A DNA stretch of 64,000 nt, taken from positions 359,181 through 423,180 of the forward strand of contig CAJINV010000014.1 in the NCBI GenBank assembly GCA_905178155.1, in the 5' to 3' direction. The stretch is from Amoebophrya sp. A120 (lineage: Eukaryota > Sar > Dinophyceae > Syndiniales > Amoebophryaceae). Made by a program: the position numbers and the translations under genes. The notes below the pieces were generated by a model. It did no database searches, had not been told where the DNA came from, and saw only the letters and a list, made by a program, of their open reading frames with translations. Shown in pieces: positions 48,742 to 59,600 of this stretch. How positions within the stretch are numbered: the first letter of the stretch is position 1; each line of letters opens with the position of its first letter.

Positions 48742-51570
48742 TCAAACGTTCCCCCAGTCCTGATCCCTGACCATCGCGTTGAAACTGCCGACGCAATCCG
48801 CGAAGTGGGGCGACACGTTGGTGCCAACATCCCGTAAATTCTCCATCAGTGCGCGGAGCCCCAATTCCGTCTCCCAGGTTCCCATATTCACCAATCCGTG
48901 GGCAAGGAAAATTTGCTGCAGCTGCGCCCGCAGGCGCTTCCACTCGTTGACGCCGACGAGGCAGATGGTGGAGCGGATGCGGGTCACATCGTTAGGAATC
49001 AGGTTGTCGCCGGTGTTGCACGGAGTTCCGTCTCCGAGGACGCAGCCGCCCGGGGTGGTGATGTCAAGTTCCGTCGCGATGATGGACTTCGGCGACGTGT
49101 CCTCGCCGGTGGCCCGTAAATTGTCGAGGTCCCAGACGTTCTGCAGATCGGGCTCGTTGCAACCATGACCATTAGACCACTTGCCATCGTGGGCAAAGCT
49201 GCAGCGCTCACCATAGTCAGCGTCCCGCGCCTCCGCCCGGTTTGTGTCGGGCGGGGTGGGCGAGCGTGTCGGCATCGGGCGGTCGGCTTTGACAACGCGG
49301 TAGCGGTGTCCGGCACGCAGGCTGTTCGCGGGCGTGTGCCAGGCACGATTCGGGCCGTCGTTCCCGGAGTGGAGGCCGTCCGAATGCAGAGGCTGATACT
49401 TGACGCAAACGTTGTCGCCTTGAGCACCGGCTCTGAGCGGTTGCCGAGCCCGAGGATCATTTATCGCGGCCTCGTGAATTAAGCCAGCCGGAATCTGCAC
49501 GGTAAAAAAATTCCACACTGATCCGATGCGCAGATTGAAAACGAAGTGAGGCCCGGCGAACAATTGCATCGGGTCGTACGTCGAGACTATGGGGGCACGG
49601 AAGAAAAACTTGTACGGAAAGGGACTCAAATGGGGCTCTTTCTGAGTCCACGGAACCGGCTGCCCATCAACGGCAGTGACCTGCGTGAAGGAAGTCGACG
49701 ATTTTCATTTTCGTCTTCGTGGCAGAATTTGCATTTCGCAATTCGAGTTTCTTTGTCGGATACTCGTCAGACATAAATCGTTCCAAACAAAGGGCTGCAA
49801 GAGACGGTAGACACTCGACCGATGCGCTGGCAATTACTTAATGGCTGAAGAGTTACTATTGGTACATACTAGAAGCTATGTATCATGCATCTTTGGCCTT
49901 GTCGCCCAATCCGAATTTTCTGGGGGTTCACGCTGAGTGCAACAATACCCACTTTGCACGACTATGACTTCTGTACGCAAAAAGAATGAAAAGGGTACCG
50001 GCTGGCGCAAGCTCGTGCTTCCAAAAGTGGGCCCAGCAAGGGAAGCCAGACTGTCTTGCAGCACCTCTACAAGAATCTCCGGTTCGTGGTTGGCGTCAAA
50101 ACGAAACTCGAAGTGGGTTGCTGCAGCAAGTGCCTTTGGCGCAGGCGGTACGGATGACGCAGACGTTGCGGCTGGCGTAGCCGGTGCGGTAGGCGTAGCC
50201 GGTGCGGTTGGCGTAGCCGGTGCGGTTGGCGTAGCCGGTGCGGTTGGCGTAGCCGCTGCGGGTGGTGTAGACGGTGCGGTTGGCGTAGCCGGTGCGGTTG
50301 GCGTAGCCGGTGCGGTTGGAGTAGCCGGTGCCGTTGGCGTAGCCGGCGCGGTTGGCGTAGCCGGCGCGGTTGGCGTAGCCGGTGCGGTTGGCGTAGCCGG
50401 TGCCGTTGGCGTAGCCGGCGCGGTTGGCGCAGGGGGCCCCTGCGGGAGGTCATCTCCGGGATTCAATTGCGGCGGGATAGGCAAGCTGTGAAACGTCGCG
50501 TAGGCAATGGTCAACCGTTGCAACTTTTTGTTCTTGACAAAAGTCGCATGTCCATTCAACACCTCGCCTTCTGTCAAAACCCACACTCCCGGAATGTTCC
50601 AAGTAATTCCGTTTGTATCAGTGGCCGGGTAGTGGCACAGACCCTTGCTTTCCTCGTCCACAGCGCCCGTCTGATAGTCTTTCGTGTGGCACAGAAGCAT
50701 CTCCGGCATTTCGTTGGGGTTTTGGAAGTAGGAACTACTCGGGTGATGCTCCGCGTCGTTCCAGGCGGTGTAAAACTCCTGCAGTTGCTTATTGGGAAAC
50801 ATCTTCGGAAGACGCTCCACCGTTTGGTCGTCAACTTCTTCCGCTGGGCCGTCTCTCTTATCCTGTTGTTCCGCCAGCGCTTGCTGCGATTGCAGAAACG
50901 AAGACCGGGCCGCCGCTGCACCTTTTCGCTGCGCCAGGCTCGCCGGTAGTTCAGCCATCGGCCAATCGCCCGATAGCACCACAGTCCTCTCGCCACCCCG
51001 CTCGTCGGCCGCAATTCTGCAGGGCCGGTTCAGCTTTTCCAAGCTGAGGTCCTCACCATTCTCCTCGTACAGACTCTGCACGGAAACGTTGCAAACCTTC
51101 CGCGCAGCCTGCTTTTCGTAAGTCTGCCCATCGGATAACACAACCGGTTCGTGGAAGCGGTTTTTTTCGTCCTGGAGAAAGGCATTCAGCGACCCGAGGT
51201 CCTCCCGGTTCTGCATCGCGGGGGGATTATTTTCATGTTGAACTTCGTCATTCGTCTTACTGTTGTTCAGCATGACAACCACAACCGCGATGACCACACC
51301 GATAATGACGACTGCGGCGAGCACGATCAGGGTGATCACAAGCGGTTTATTCAGCGAGCAAGAAGATTTTTTCTTCGAGAAAGGAGCTTCCTCTTCTTGG
51401 ACGTCGCGTTCAGGCTCGTTATCAAAAAAAGCATCTCCTTCGCCCCCAGCTGCAATTTTGTCCGCATGACGAAAATAGTACGACCCTTGGTGCTGCTGCA
51501 GCTGCCGGCTAGGCGGCGGAGGTGCGACCCCCGCCGCACGACGGTCAATAGTGGCGTTGTGGGACGACAT
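48742..51570 (-). CDS. cluster gene E: membrane protein with short Ala/Thr/Pro stalk, 836 aa
   Basis: Exons 51570-49999 and 49680-48742 with a GT-AG intron (donor GTACCC, acceptor CACGCAG); 2511 nt in frame. I start at MSSHNATIDRR, matching gene B, rather than the upstream in-frame ATG at 51684. The tail and helix are B-like, the ectodomain is A/C-like, and the stalk is a shorter, more diverged APATPT array (about 15 units). The C-terminal module is complete (VWNFFTVQIPAGL, VCVKYQPLHSDGLHSG, CSFAHDGKWSNGHGCNEPD, RIRSTICLVGVNEW). The two introners of A and C are absent at the matching sites, while E has one ordinary intron that A and C lack. E looks like a B/C mosaic. Confidence 0.75.
50150..50442. 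repeat. coding minisatellite of gene E (18-bp unit)
   Basis: About 15 diverged copies of the gene C unit (GGTGCGGTTGGCGTAGCC). More variation between units than in gene C suggests an older or less homogenised array. Confidence 0.92.
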
Positions 51571-51944
51571 TCTTTTGATGATGTCGGTTTGTGTAAGTAG
51601 TTTTTTTTTTGGAAGTGGTGAAAAAAATTGATGAAGATACAGTTTTAGAGAGAACTTTGTACTTCTGCAGAATAGCAAATCCAAAGCAGTCAGAAGCTAG
51701 TTGTACTTCGGCGCAAGAACCCCTGCACACAAGGTGATATTGATCATGTAGTAGACACAGCAACGCCCTCGGCCAAAAAAATCAAGATCTCATTTTTTTT
51801 CGAAACGCACTCGGACCACGAACAGTGGACACAATTTTTCATAAATTTACAAATATAAATGCGTCGTATGGTTGTGGGATCAGCCTCGTGAAAAAAATTT
51901 CGCTAGCCTATTTCTTTTGCTCCACTTCGTTTTCTTTGGTTACA
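51571..51944. other. spacer upstream of gene E, matching that upstream of gene B
   Basis: Aligns by eye with 38600-39010. No gene seen. Confidence 0.6.
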
Positions 51945-52919
51945 GGATTTGGGTCGCCCTAAAGGGCGACCCCTTGGTGGCCGGTCCTAGGAGTCTGGAC
52001 CGGAACGAATGAAAGCAGGTAGGGCGATGCCGAAAATGTTGGGAGAAAGAGAGACCGCAAGAAGGGGGGCGCGCCTCAAAGTAATAGGCTAACCGATACC
52101 GCAAGGGGAGGGCGCGAAAAGATTCCAGGCGGGCCGCTTGCTTCCGAGCGGGCCGGCCGTCTTACTCACCTAGACGACCGCCCCATCCGGCGTTGGTAGC
52201 CGGCTTGTGCCCGGGCTTTGTTGGTTCCCAAGCCAACCCGTCGCCTGCGCCCAGGCTTTACTGTTTCGTTGCTATACCACGGGCCACGGGGTTCGTACCA
52301 ACCTCGGACGGGCGACAAAGGAGCGAACCATCGGCCGGCGGCCTTCGGCCGCCCAAAAGGGCAAAGAAAGGGGCGTGGCCGCAAACATGAAGCCGGGCGG
52401 AACAGAAGAGGCAGGGGCCTCTTGGATGTTTGCCGGCCGGCAAGTTCCTAGCGCAAGCGACCCTTCGGCCGGCGGCCTTTGGCCGCTCCACTTGGCAGGG
52501 GCAAGGCAACGCAATACATCAAGCCCAGGGCGGCAAGCTCCTGCTAGCGCACAGCAGCCCGCAGGCACCAGCAGCGGCCCCCTCCGCTAGAAGCAAACAG
52601 AGCGGAGGCACTTCCCCCAATGTGACGCGGGTGCGCGGATTGTTCCGCCCTTTCTCCCCCCTTAGTTGTTGGCCTGCCATAACGTCGTTGTTGGTTGTGG
52701 TGGGTCGTGGCCTTCGGGGACTCCGCCTCAAGTCCCAGGGGGGGGTCCAGGGGGGGGCAACCCCCCGGGGGTCCCCCCCCCTTTGGCCCCCCCCTGGGGG
52801 GGGGACCCCCCCCCCTGCCAGGAGCGGATTCCCTACTTTTTGTCCGGTCCAGATTTCCGGATTCCTTTTCGGCCATTATTGTACTTTTAATCATGTAATC
52901 GCGTTGATCTCGTCCATCA
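51945..52919. mobile_element. GC-rich insertion (about 0.97 kb) in a duplicated spacer
   Basis: The flanking spacer matches 38600-39250, but that copy lacks this block. The left end has a palindrome GGTCGCCCTAAAGGGCGACC and then GTCTGGACCGGAA; the right end has TTGTCCGGTCCAGATTTCCGG, so the ends are partly inverted. No transposase-like ORF. Contains the G/C-run palindrome at 52735-52822. Confidence 0.6.
52735..52822. repeat. G-run/C-run palindrome
   Basis: Alternating runs of 5-10 G and 5-10 C around CCAGGGGGGG, able to form a very stable hairpin or G-quadruplexes. It could also be a difficult sequencing site. Confidence 0.85.
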
Positions 52920-54769
52920 TTTGATTTTTTGGCGTTCTGTTCTTTCTGTCCTTTCACAAGCGAGATCACGTTAATGATTTCTTTTTATCCACCGCTTCAA
53001 ATTCACCTCGACGATCGCTGTTATGATCGCTTGTATTCTACTTCTTGCATCGTGGCTGCACGACGAGGACTTCTGGATTTTTCGACAGTTGCACAACCCC
53101 GGGTGTTGTGCTTTTTGCTTTTATTGATCTGTGATCTGTTTCATCTGGAGCTTGCAACTCACTTTGTTCAATTTCAGGAGCGGACCTAAGAACTACAAGC
53201 GTGTCCTCCCTGTTAGTTCGCTGTGTTGCTGCTGACAGACTGGTGCCTTAGAGTCTTCATTTTCTGGGAAACAGGACAAATATCATGTTGTGCCTGCTTT
53301 TATTCGCCAACACCATACGATACATAGATGATGCTTTATTCTTGCAAAACGACAAGTTATCATTTTCCGGGTTGCGGGTGGTCCAGAACTGTCTAGGTAG
53401 AAATAATTTGCTTCAGCACATGATTCACAATCACCTCCTCGCGACTAAACCTTGCCTCCCGGTTGGAAATAGTTCGAAAACATTTTCGAACTACTCGACC
53501 ATCATGTCCATCATGCTCTAACTAGCTGCACACCTGCCTAGAAAAAAGTGCAGTTAAAACAAGTGAAGCGTTCCATTTCTAGGTGCTTTTGATTTTTTTC
53601 ACATATTTTTTCTACACACATGTATAAGTAGTTTTTTGATCGAAATAAAACTTGGCGATCATCATCTTCTGGAATTCGACCGAGCCTCACGTGAGCAGCT
53701 CCTGAAGATAGCAGATGATATTCATCTCCTTGTTTAGTGCAAACGCAATACAACACCTTCTCTTCAGAGGACTTCGGTACTATTTCCAAGTTCGAAATGG
53801 AAAAGGTGGCCCACAACTAATTTCAAGTACTTCCGAAAGTAGGTACTTAGCGCTGCAGTGTTGCAGCCCCTCCTGTAATCGAACAAGAAATTTCTAACTA
53901 TCACTGCTCGCGCTTTTGCTTTTAGTTTTCGAGGTCGAAATAAATACATTGTACACGTAGGGCTTGGACGTTGTTCTTCTATCTTGATATAACAAATATA
54001 AAATTATCCACGTAGGGCTGAAAAAGAAAAACGCGAAAGTTGTTGTACAGCTTATGTTCAGTTAGGAGAAGGTGATGTCTCGCCAAAGCTTAAATTTCTG
54101 GCGGAAGTAGCGGTGAAGAGATAAAAAAATACACGACACAATCACAACAATCTGCTCCACTGGTGTAGGCTCATCACGACGGTCCTTCGCCTCTATCTTC
54201 CTCTCTTACATCAACAAGTTCCATAAGCTTCACTAGTTCTTGTGCTTTAATACGAGTTATGTTTACCGAAGTAGATGTCCGCATACTAGTTGGACCAAAT
54301 AAAACAAACTTCGATCGAGAGAGATAAAAGTGCTGCCGGCGATCTCTTCATGTTAGCACCCATACTTCTGCACCAACGATGGAGCTAGATTTCATACATA
54401 GTTGTGCCAACATTCTAGAACTGGTGATGATATTGGTACTACTAATACGGTGTATCAAGAGATAACTAACACTCGATATTTGCGTCCATTATCCACTGTG
54501 TCAAAACTATAGGAAAAACCAGATCAAAAGTAATAAACCCATTGAATCTCCTCGAGGGTCAGCGCGCGCCCTCCTGTCCAGCCGCCCAAGAACTTCTTTG
54601 GACGTGGTCGTTGAAAAGCTTCAAGAGTAGTTGTGCCGACTTGTTGTCAGCATATCTGTCGTCCTTTGCAGCCATTCTTGGAAATTCTTGCGCACAGAGG
54701 AATCTTCGTGCTACTGCTAGTTCCGGAGAGGTAATATCAACCTGAGATGATCCCCGCAAGCGCGGCATC
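52920..54769. other. spacer without a supported gene
   Basis: 52920-53190 resumes the duplicated spacer (matches 39060-39240). The rest is AT-rich with short ORFs only. Nothing convincing seen. Confidence 0.5.
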
Positions 54770-56295
54770 CTAACTGGCGTTTCCATCTGCGTCACTAGCA
54801 GGAGCATCTGTCCTCCCACCTCCTTGAGGTCGTGGGGCTGCATCGTCCCCGGGAGCAGCGGCAGGCGAGACGTCCCGCGAGGACTGCTCCTGGTCCACAT
54901 CCGCCACAGCAGCGCCAGCTCCAGCCGGATCTCTCTGCTGGTCGGAGCTCCCGCCCGCGGTTGGAAAAACACTGGACGTGCGCTGCTCCTCAGCCACTTG
55001 CGCTTGAGCCGCAAGAGAAGAAGGCATTGGTGGTAGGGGTGGTGCTGGTGCCCGCCTGTGCGCACGTAATATTGCGACGGTCTCTGGAGACGGCGGTGGA
55101 AGTGAAAATTTGGGAACCGCCTTTGGGCTCAGACCGAGGCGCTTAAATAGCGGATGATCTCCCTCACCACCTGGAAAGATTCGCCGAGGTGCGTTAGGCA
55201 CAGACGTCGCAGCGGTGTCACCACCCAAACGCGCCACAACGGGCCCGGTTCCAGCCGGATCTCTCTGCTGGTCGGCGCGCACTTCTGCGGTCGGAAAAGC
55301 ACTGGAGGTCGCGTGCTGCTCAGTGGCCTGCTCTGCTTGATCCACAGAGGAAGAGAGCCCCGGCGTTGTAGTTAGCGGCCGTGCTATTTTCGCTCGCTGC
55401 GGTTCCGCCATCAAGACCGGTTGTTCTTCTTGAGCGACCCTGTTTTCGTTTTCCCCTTCCGGCGCAGCAACAAGTTGCTCCCCCGCTCCTTCCACCTCCT
55501 CGGGTTGATCATCCTGAGATGCCTGTGCTGTACTTGCTGCTTCTGAATCCTGGTCTGCTCGCGGTGCAGCCGACAACGTCGCCGCCCTGGATCGTCCGTC
55601 ACTCGACGAAGCAGGTCGTGCTTCTTCTTTCTCTCCGTCAGAATCGAGGACGGGCCCGAAGGAGGACGCATACATATCTACTGCATTGTATCGAGGACGT
55701 GCGGACCCAAACCTATCTGCATCGTATTCGTCGTCTGATTCATCTCGATCGGGATGCTGGTCGAAATGCCGCCTCCAGTCGTCGGCGATCTCTGTGGCTT
55801 GGGACGAAGCTGCAGCAGCAGCAGCCAGAGAGGCCGCGGCGGCGGCGGCTGCGGCTTCTTCTCGCCGCGCCCGTTTTGCTATCAAATGCAAACATCTCTG
55901 GGTCTGGCAACGTGCATGTAGTAGTAGTGATTCCCAGCAAGGGGAGAGAAATTCTGCCCCACATTTTCCTTCAGATGATCACACAAAAATCAACATGCAT
56001 GGACACGAAAAGCAGTTGCCCACTTCTTCTCACCAAGAGAAGACAGTTCTCATGCGGGTCAAGCAATGCGACTCCTCTGAAAACCTGCGATGCTACGGGG
56101 GCTTGCATGCTAGCAAATGGCCTTATTGTGTCATACAAAGAGGACACGGGCAGCATGATGGCAAACATCTGCGTTCTTGTTGCAGACCCAAACATCTTTG
56201 CTGTGGATATCTTCTGCCGCCGCCTGCAATCGTTTTTGCTCTTCCTCTTCGAGGTGCTGCAGAAGCAAAGGAGTGACTTTCCAATTTCTTTCCAT
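54770..56295 (-). CDS. acidic, Ala-rich low-complexity protein, 396 aa
   Basis: Not recognised. Exons 56295-56210 and 55874-54770 (1191 nt, in frame) around an introner. Start chosen at the first ATG (MERNWKVTPLLL) downstream of a TTTTTATAG acceptor-like site at about 56387, which could be a trans-splice acceptor; coding may extend 5' of this. The protein begins with a charged coiled-coil-like helix (LEEEEQKRLQAAA, ARREEAAAA) and a poly-Ala stretch, then an acidic region (DESDDEYDADRF). Two copies of a motif follow: SSAFPTAEVRADQQRDPAGT and SSVFPTAGGSSDQQRDPAGA. It ends in Pro/Gly/Asp-rich sequence. Confidence 0.5.
55880..56209. mobile_element. introner element (330 bp), TATCAAATGC family
   Basis: Ends TATCAAATGCAAACATCTC and TATCCACAGCAAAGATGTT. 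Flanking pentamers TTTGC/TCTTC are eroded, but the 5-nt rule keeps the frame (QAAAEE to RARREEAAAA). Confidence 0.75.
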
Positions 56296-56611
56296 ACTCT
56301 CCCGCACAATCGCTTTATGGAAACGAAAAAGTGCTGCAGGTGCTGCCCTCTCACGAAAGCTGAAGCTGAACGACCTCCGATGACGCCTATAAAAACATAC
56401 TTACATGATCAAGACCTCGCTCGTCACTTCGTCACCCTCGACGCTTTATCGCAAGTATTCTGCGATAAATTTTCTGTTCTTGACTCTACATCTCCGTTGG
56501 CGATGCAACAAGCGTCACCTGTCTGAGGTGCAAAACCTCCAAAATGAATACGAAAACAAACCACGCTGGGTCAAGAATAAGATTATCTACCGCATCAAAA
56601 GTAGAAAATCA

Positions 56612-59600
56612 TCAAAACAAGAAGACAGCACCACCCCACACTGCTTTTCCGTTTCCATATAGGCCCCTGTATTCGTGGTACCGTCCGTAATCTCGCTTTT
56701 CTTGTAAGGATTTGCGAGGTTCATCGAAACGGTAGACCACGTCTAGCTTGAGGCTCAACGATTTTTTGGATGAAATCTCCGGGGCTGCAGGTGCTTCTGG
56801 AGGGCGAGCTGCAGCTGAGGAAGCAGGAGCCGACAGGTCATCTAGCATTTCTCCCCGTCCTTCTCTGCTCTGAGTGACAGCAGGAGATATCGACGAACCG
56901 GGTGCCGGTAAGACAAAGGACATCCATTCGTCCCCGAACGTCCACAAATCGGTTTCATTCCATGTTTTACTCGTCCGTGGATCATTCCATGTTTTACTCC
57001 ACCATGTTTCATTACGCGCCCATTCCGTTTCCGGCTGGTAGAACCAGTGCACTCCCAGGTCGACGCCCATCACCTATCACACGGAAAAGGAAAAGCACAC
57101 GCATACCGGGAAAAGAACGTGTTGATAAGATGCAGTGAAAATCCTGGAACGAAGGAGCTAGAAGTATGGGGCCACGCTTTTCCCATGCAAAATGCAGCCT
57201 GTAATGATCATGCGCGAAGCCAAGGAGAAGGGTACCATCAAAACATTTGTCATCGTAGACACGACGAAGCAGGCCGCTCAGGCACCTACTCGCGATACGA
57301 AAAGTTGCAGGGCAAGTGAGTTCCTAATATGGTATGGGTGTGCTACTTTTCTGTAGAATATCACCAGCGCGGACGCGACCCACAGCTCGACGGGCCCCAG
57401 GGGGGCTCCAGAAAGGCTCCCGTCTTTGTTCCTCATCCTCGTCAATTGCTCGGCAGTCTCCGGAGAGGGCACTCGCTCAAGGTCTATGTCCCCGACAGAA
57501 TAGAAACACAGGTAGTTCCACTGTTGCGGATACCTGTAGAAGCTGTTCCCGCAATTGAGTCATCGAACGCAAATACGTCTGGGTCTGGAAAGTGGTTGTG
57601 CAAGTTTGGAAACCGCAGAAGCTTCTCAGGTACCGCCAAGCATGAAAAGTTTTTGTCACGGCCCTGCGCTGCGTATTGACATTGAGCATAAGTAACAACG
57701 CATGATAAACGAGCGGAGCCGTTCGTCAGCTAGCATGGCAGTCTTCATGGTTCAAAATCATCCATACCAGATATCAAGCATGGCAAACAATTTCACTCTT
57801 CCGGACCCGGACATATAATTCGCGTTCGATACGCGCAAACCGAGAATCTTGCCGCGAGCTATTGTCGCTGCGAAGTCATCTTGGTCCACCACGTCCACTA
57901 GCCTTCGGAGTCCTCCACCTTCCGCATTACTACTTGTGTTCGTGATGCACGCCACAGCGTCATACAGGGTGCGGGTACCATCCGGGCAGCCATAGATCGA
58001 GATGAGCCGTTGAGTATAAGCTTCGGGCGCAACGAGGTTCCGCGCCACTGTTCGAGATGGTCCCCCGTGCAAAATTAGATCTAGTTGTTCCACCATAGCC
58101 AGCCGAAATTTCTGCACATTGCTGAGAGGTATATCATATTTAGAGTATCTTTCATAACGAGAGAAGTTAAGGCTCTTGGTTTGGTCCATTATCGGCTTGC
58201 ACCATGCTGCGTGCGCCTCCTCCTCGAGGCACTGTTTGAGTAAAGCCTCGAGCCCGGAGTCTCCGGAAGACGCGGGGGAACTGCCGTGACCTTGGTATCC
58301 GAACACCCAGCTTTTGTTGCTCAGAGGATAAGGCAATGGCTTCTGCTCCTCGGCGGCGGGCGGGGCCGTCGGAACATCAGCAAGTTCCGGCACAGAAGTT
58401 GTAACTGCGGGGCGCTCCTGCTCAGCTGCTGGTTCTTCCGGCGCAGGAACTACAATCGGTGGCGGGACGGCGACACCACGACCCTGCTGCTCCGCCGTAG
58501 CCACTCGTTCCTGAGCCAGAGTGGGCTCTGCCGGCGGTGCCGGGTCCGCCACGGTTGCGACGCCTTCAGCCACGGGTCGTGTCAGTTCCGCCACGGTTTC
58601 GACGCCTTCAGCCACCAGCCCGGCTGGGGCCGTTGCAGCCGGCTGCGAATTCGCTGCTGCGGGGTGGAAGACCTGCTCTTTTTGCTCGGCCCCGGCGTGG
58701 TCTTCCTGATGTACAGGAGCCTCGCTCGGCGTAGGTGGTGGTAGCTCGGCAGAAGCCGTTGCTTGGTAGGCCGCCTCGTTGTTCCGCTGCAGGTGGTCCG
58801 GGAGCGGACTCCTCGGGTCGACTTGATCTTGTTCTGCTTCTGGTCCGGCACGACCAACACCTGGCTCCACCGGCGCCGGTTCAGTGCCTTCCGGGTGGCC
58901 GGCGTCGCGACCCCCAGTCGAAGAGGCATCTGAATCGTTGGAGTCGGAATTATCGGAGGACTCGGAATCGCCTGCTGGTGCCAACTCTTCATCGCGGTAG
59001 GTCATCTCGCCTGTTCTTTCTTGTTGCCCTGGTACAGCTACTGGTGCTCCTAGATCGGCGGGCGTTTCTTGTAGTTTTACCCCTTTTGCAACATCATCTG
59101 CTGCCGCTGGTTGCGCAACATGTGGGGCGACATCTTCAACCTCCGGTGTGGTAGCTGCAGTAGGTTCGCCATGAAGCTCCTGACGCAGCAAATTGTGGAA
59201 CTGTTCATGATTTTGTTCCTTCGTCGCGTCCAGTAGCACATAGCGGTATTCGTGCGGCCCGCGCTTCCTCCGCAATGGCTTCCACTGGGCCAACTCCTCC
59301 CCTTCCGGCAGAGGAGCCCCAGCCACGTTATAAAACCCGTGGAGCTCAGCGCGCACGAGATCGAGCCGCAGGGCGCCCGCGCGAGGTTGTTCATCAATGC
59401 TGCTTGTCGCCGGGAAAATCTCTGGTCGAACATTTTTCGGCATGGTGTGCTCAGTGCGCGAAGACCTGGCCGCGTCCATCTCGCGAAGCTGTTCGGTTGT
59501 AAATTTGTAGAGCCCGAGATTATGCATTGCAAATATGTTGCCAGCAGCCTGGATGCGGAGGGATGCAACTTGTGATGCGTTTTGAGGTTCACACATACAG

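Noticed and set aside
57150-57330. Plus-strand stretch reading MREAKEKGTIKTFVIVDTTK, at first sight like a peptidyl-tRNA hydrolase 2 fragment
   Set aside because: It lies inside the 57075-57360 introner (perfect TCACC TSD, matching TIRs), on the opposite strand to all genes, with no start, splice or second conserved block.
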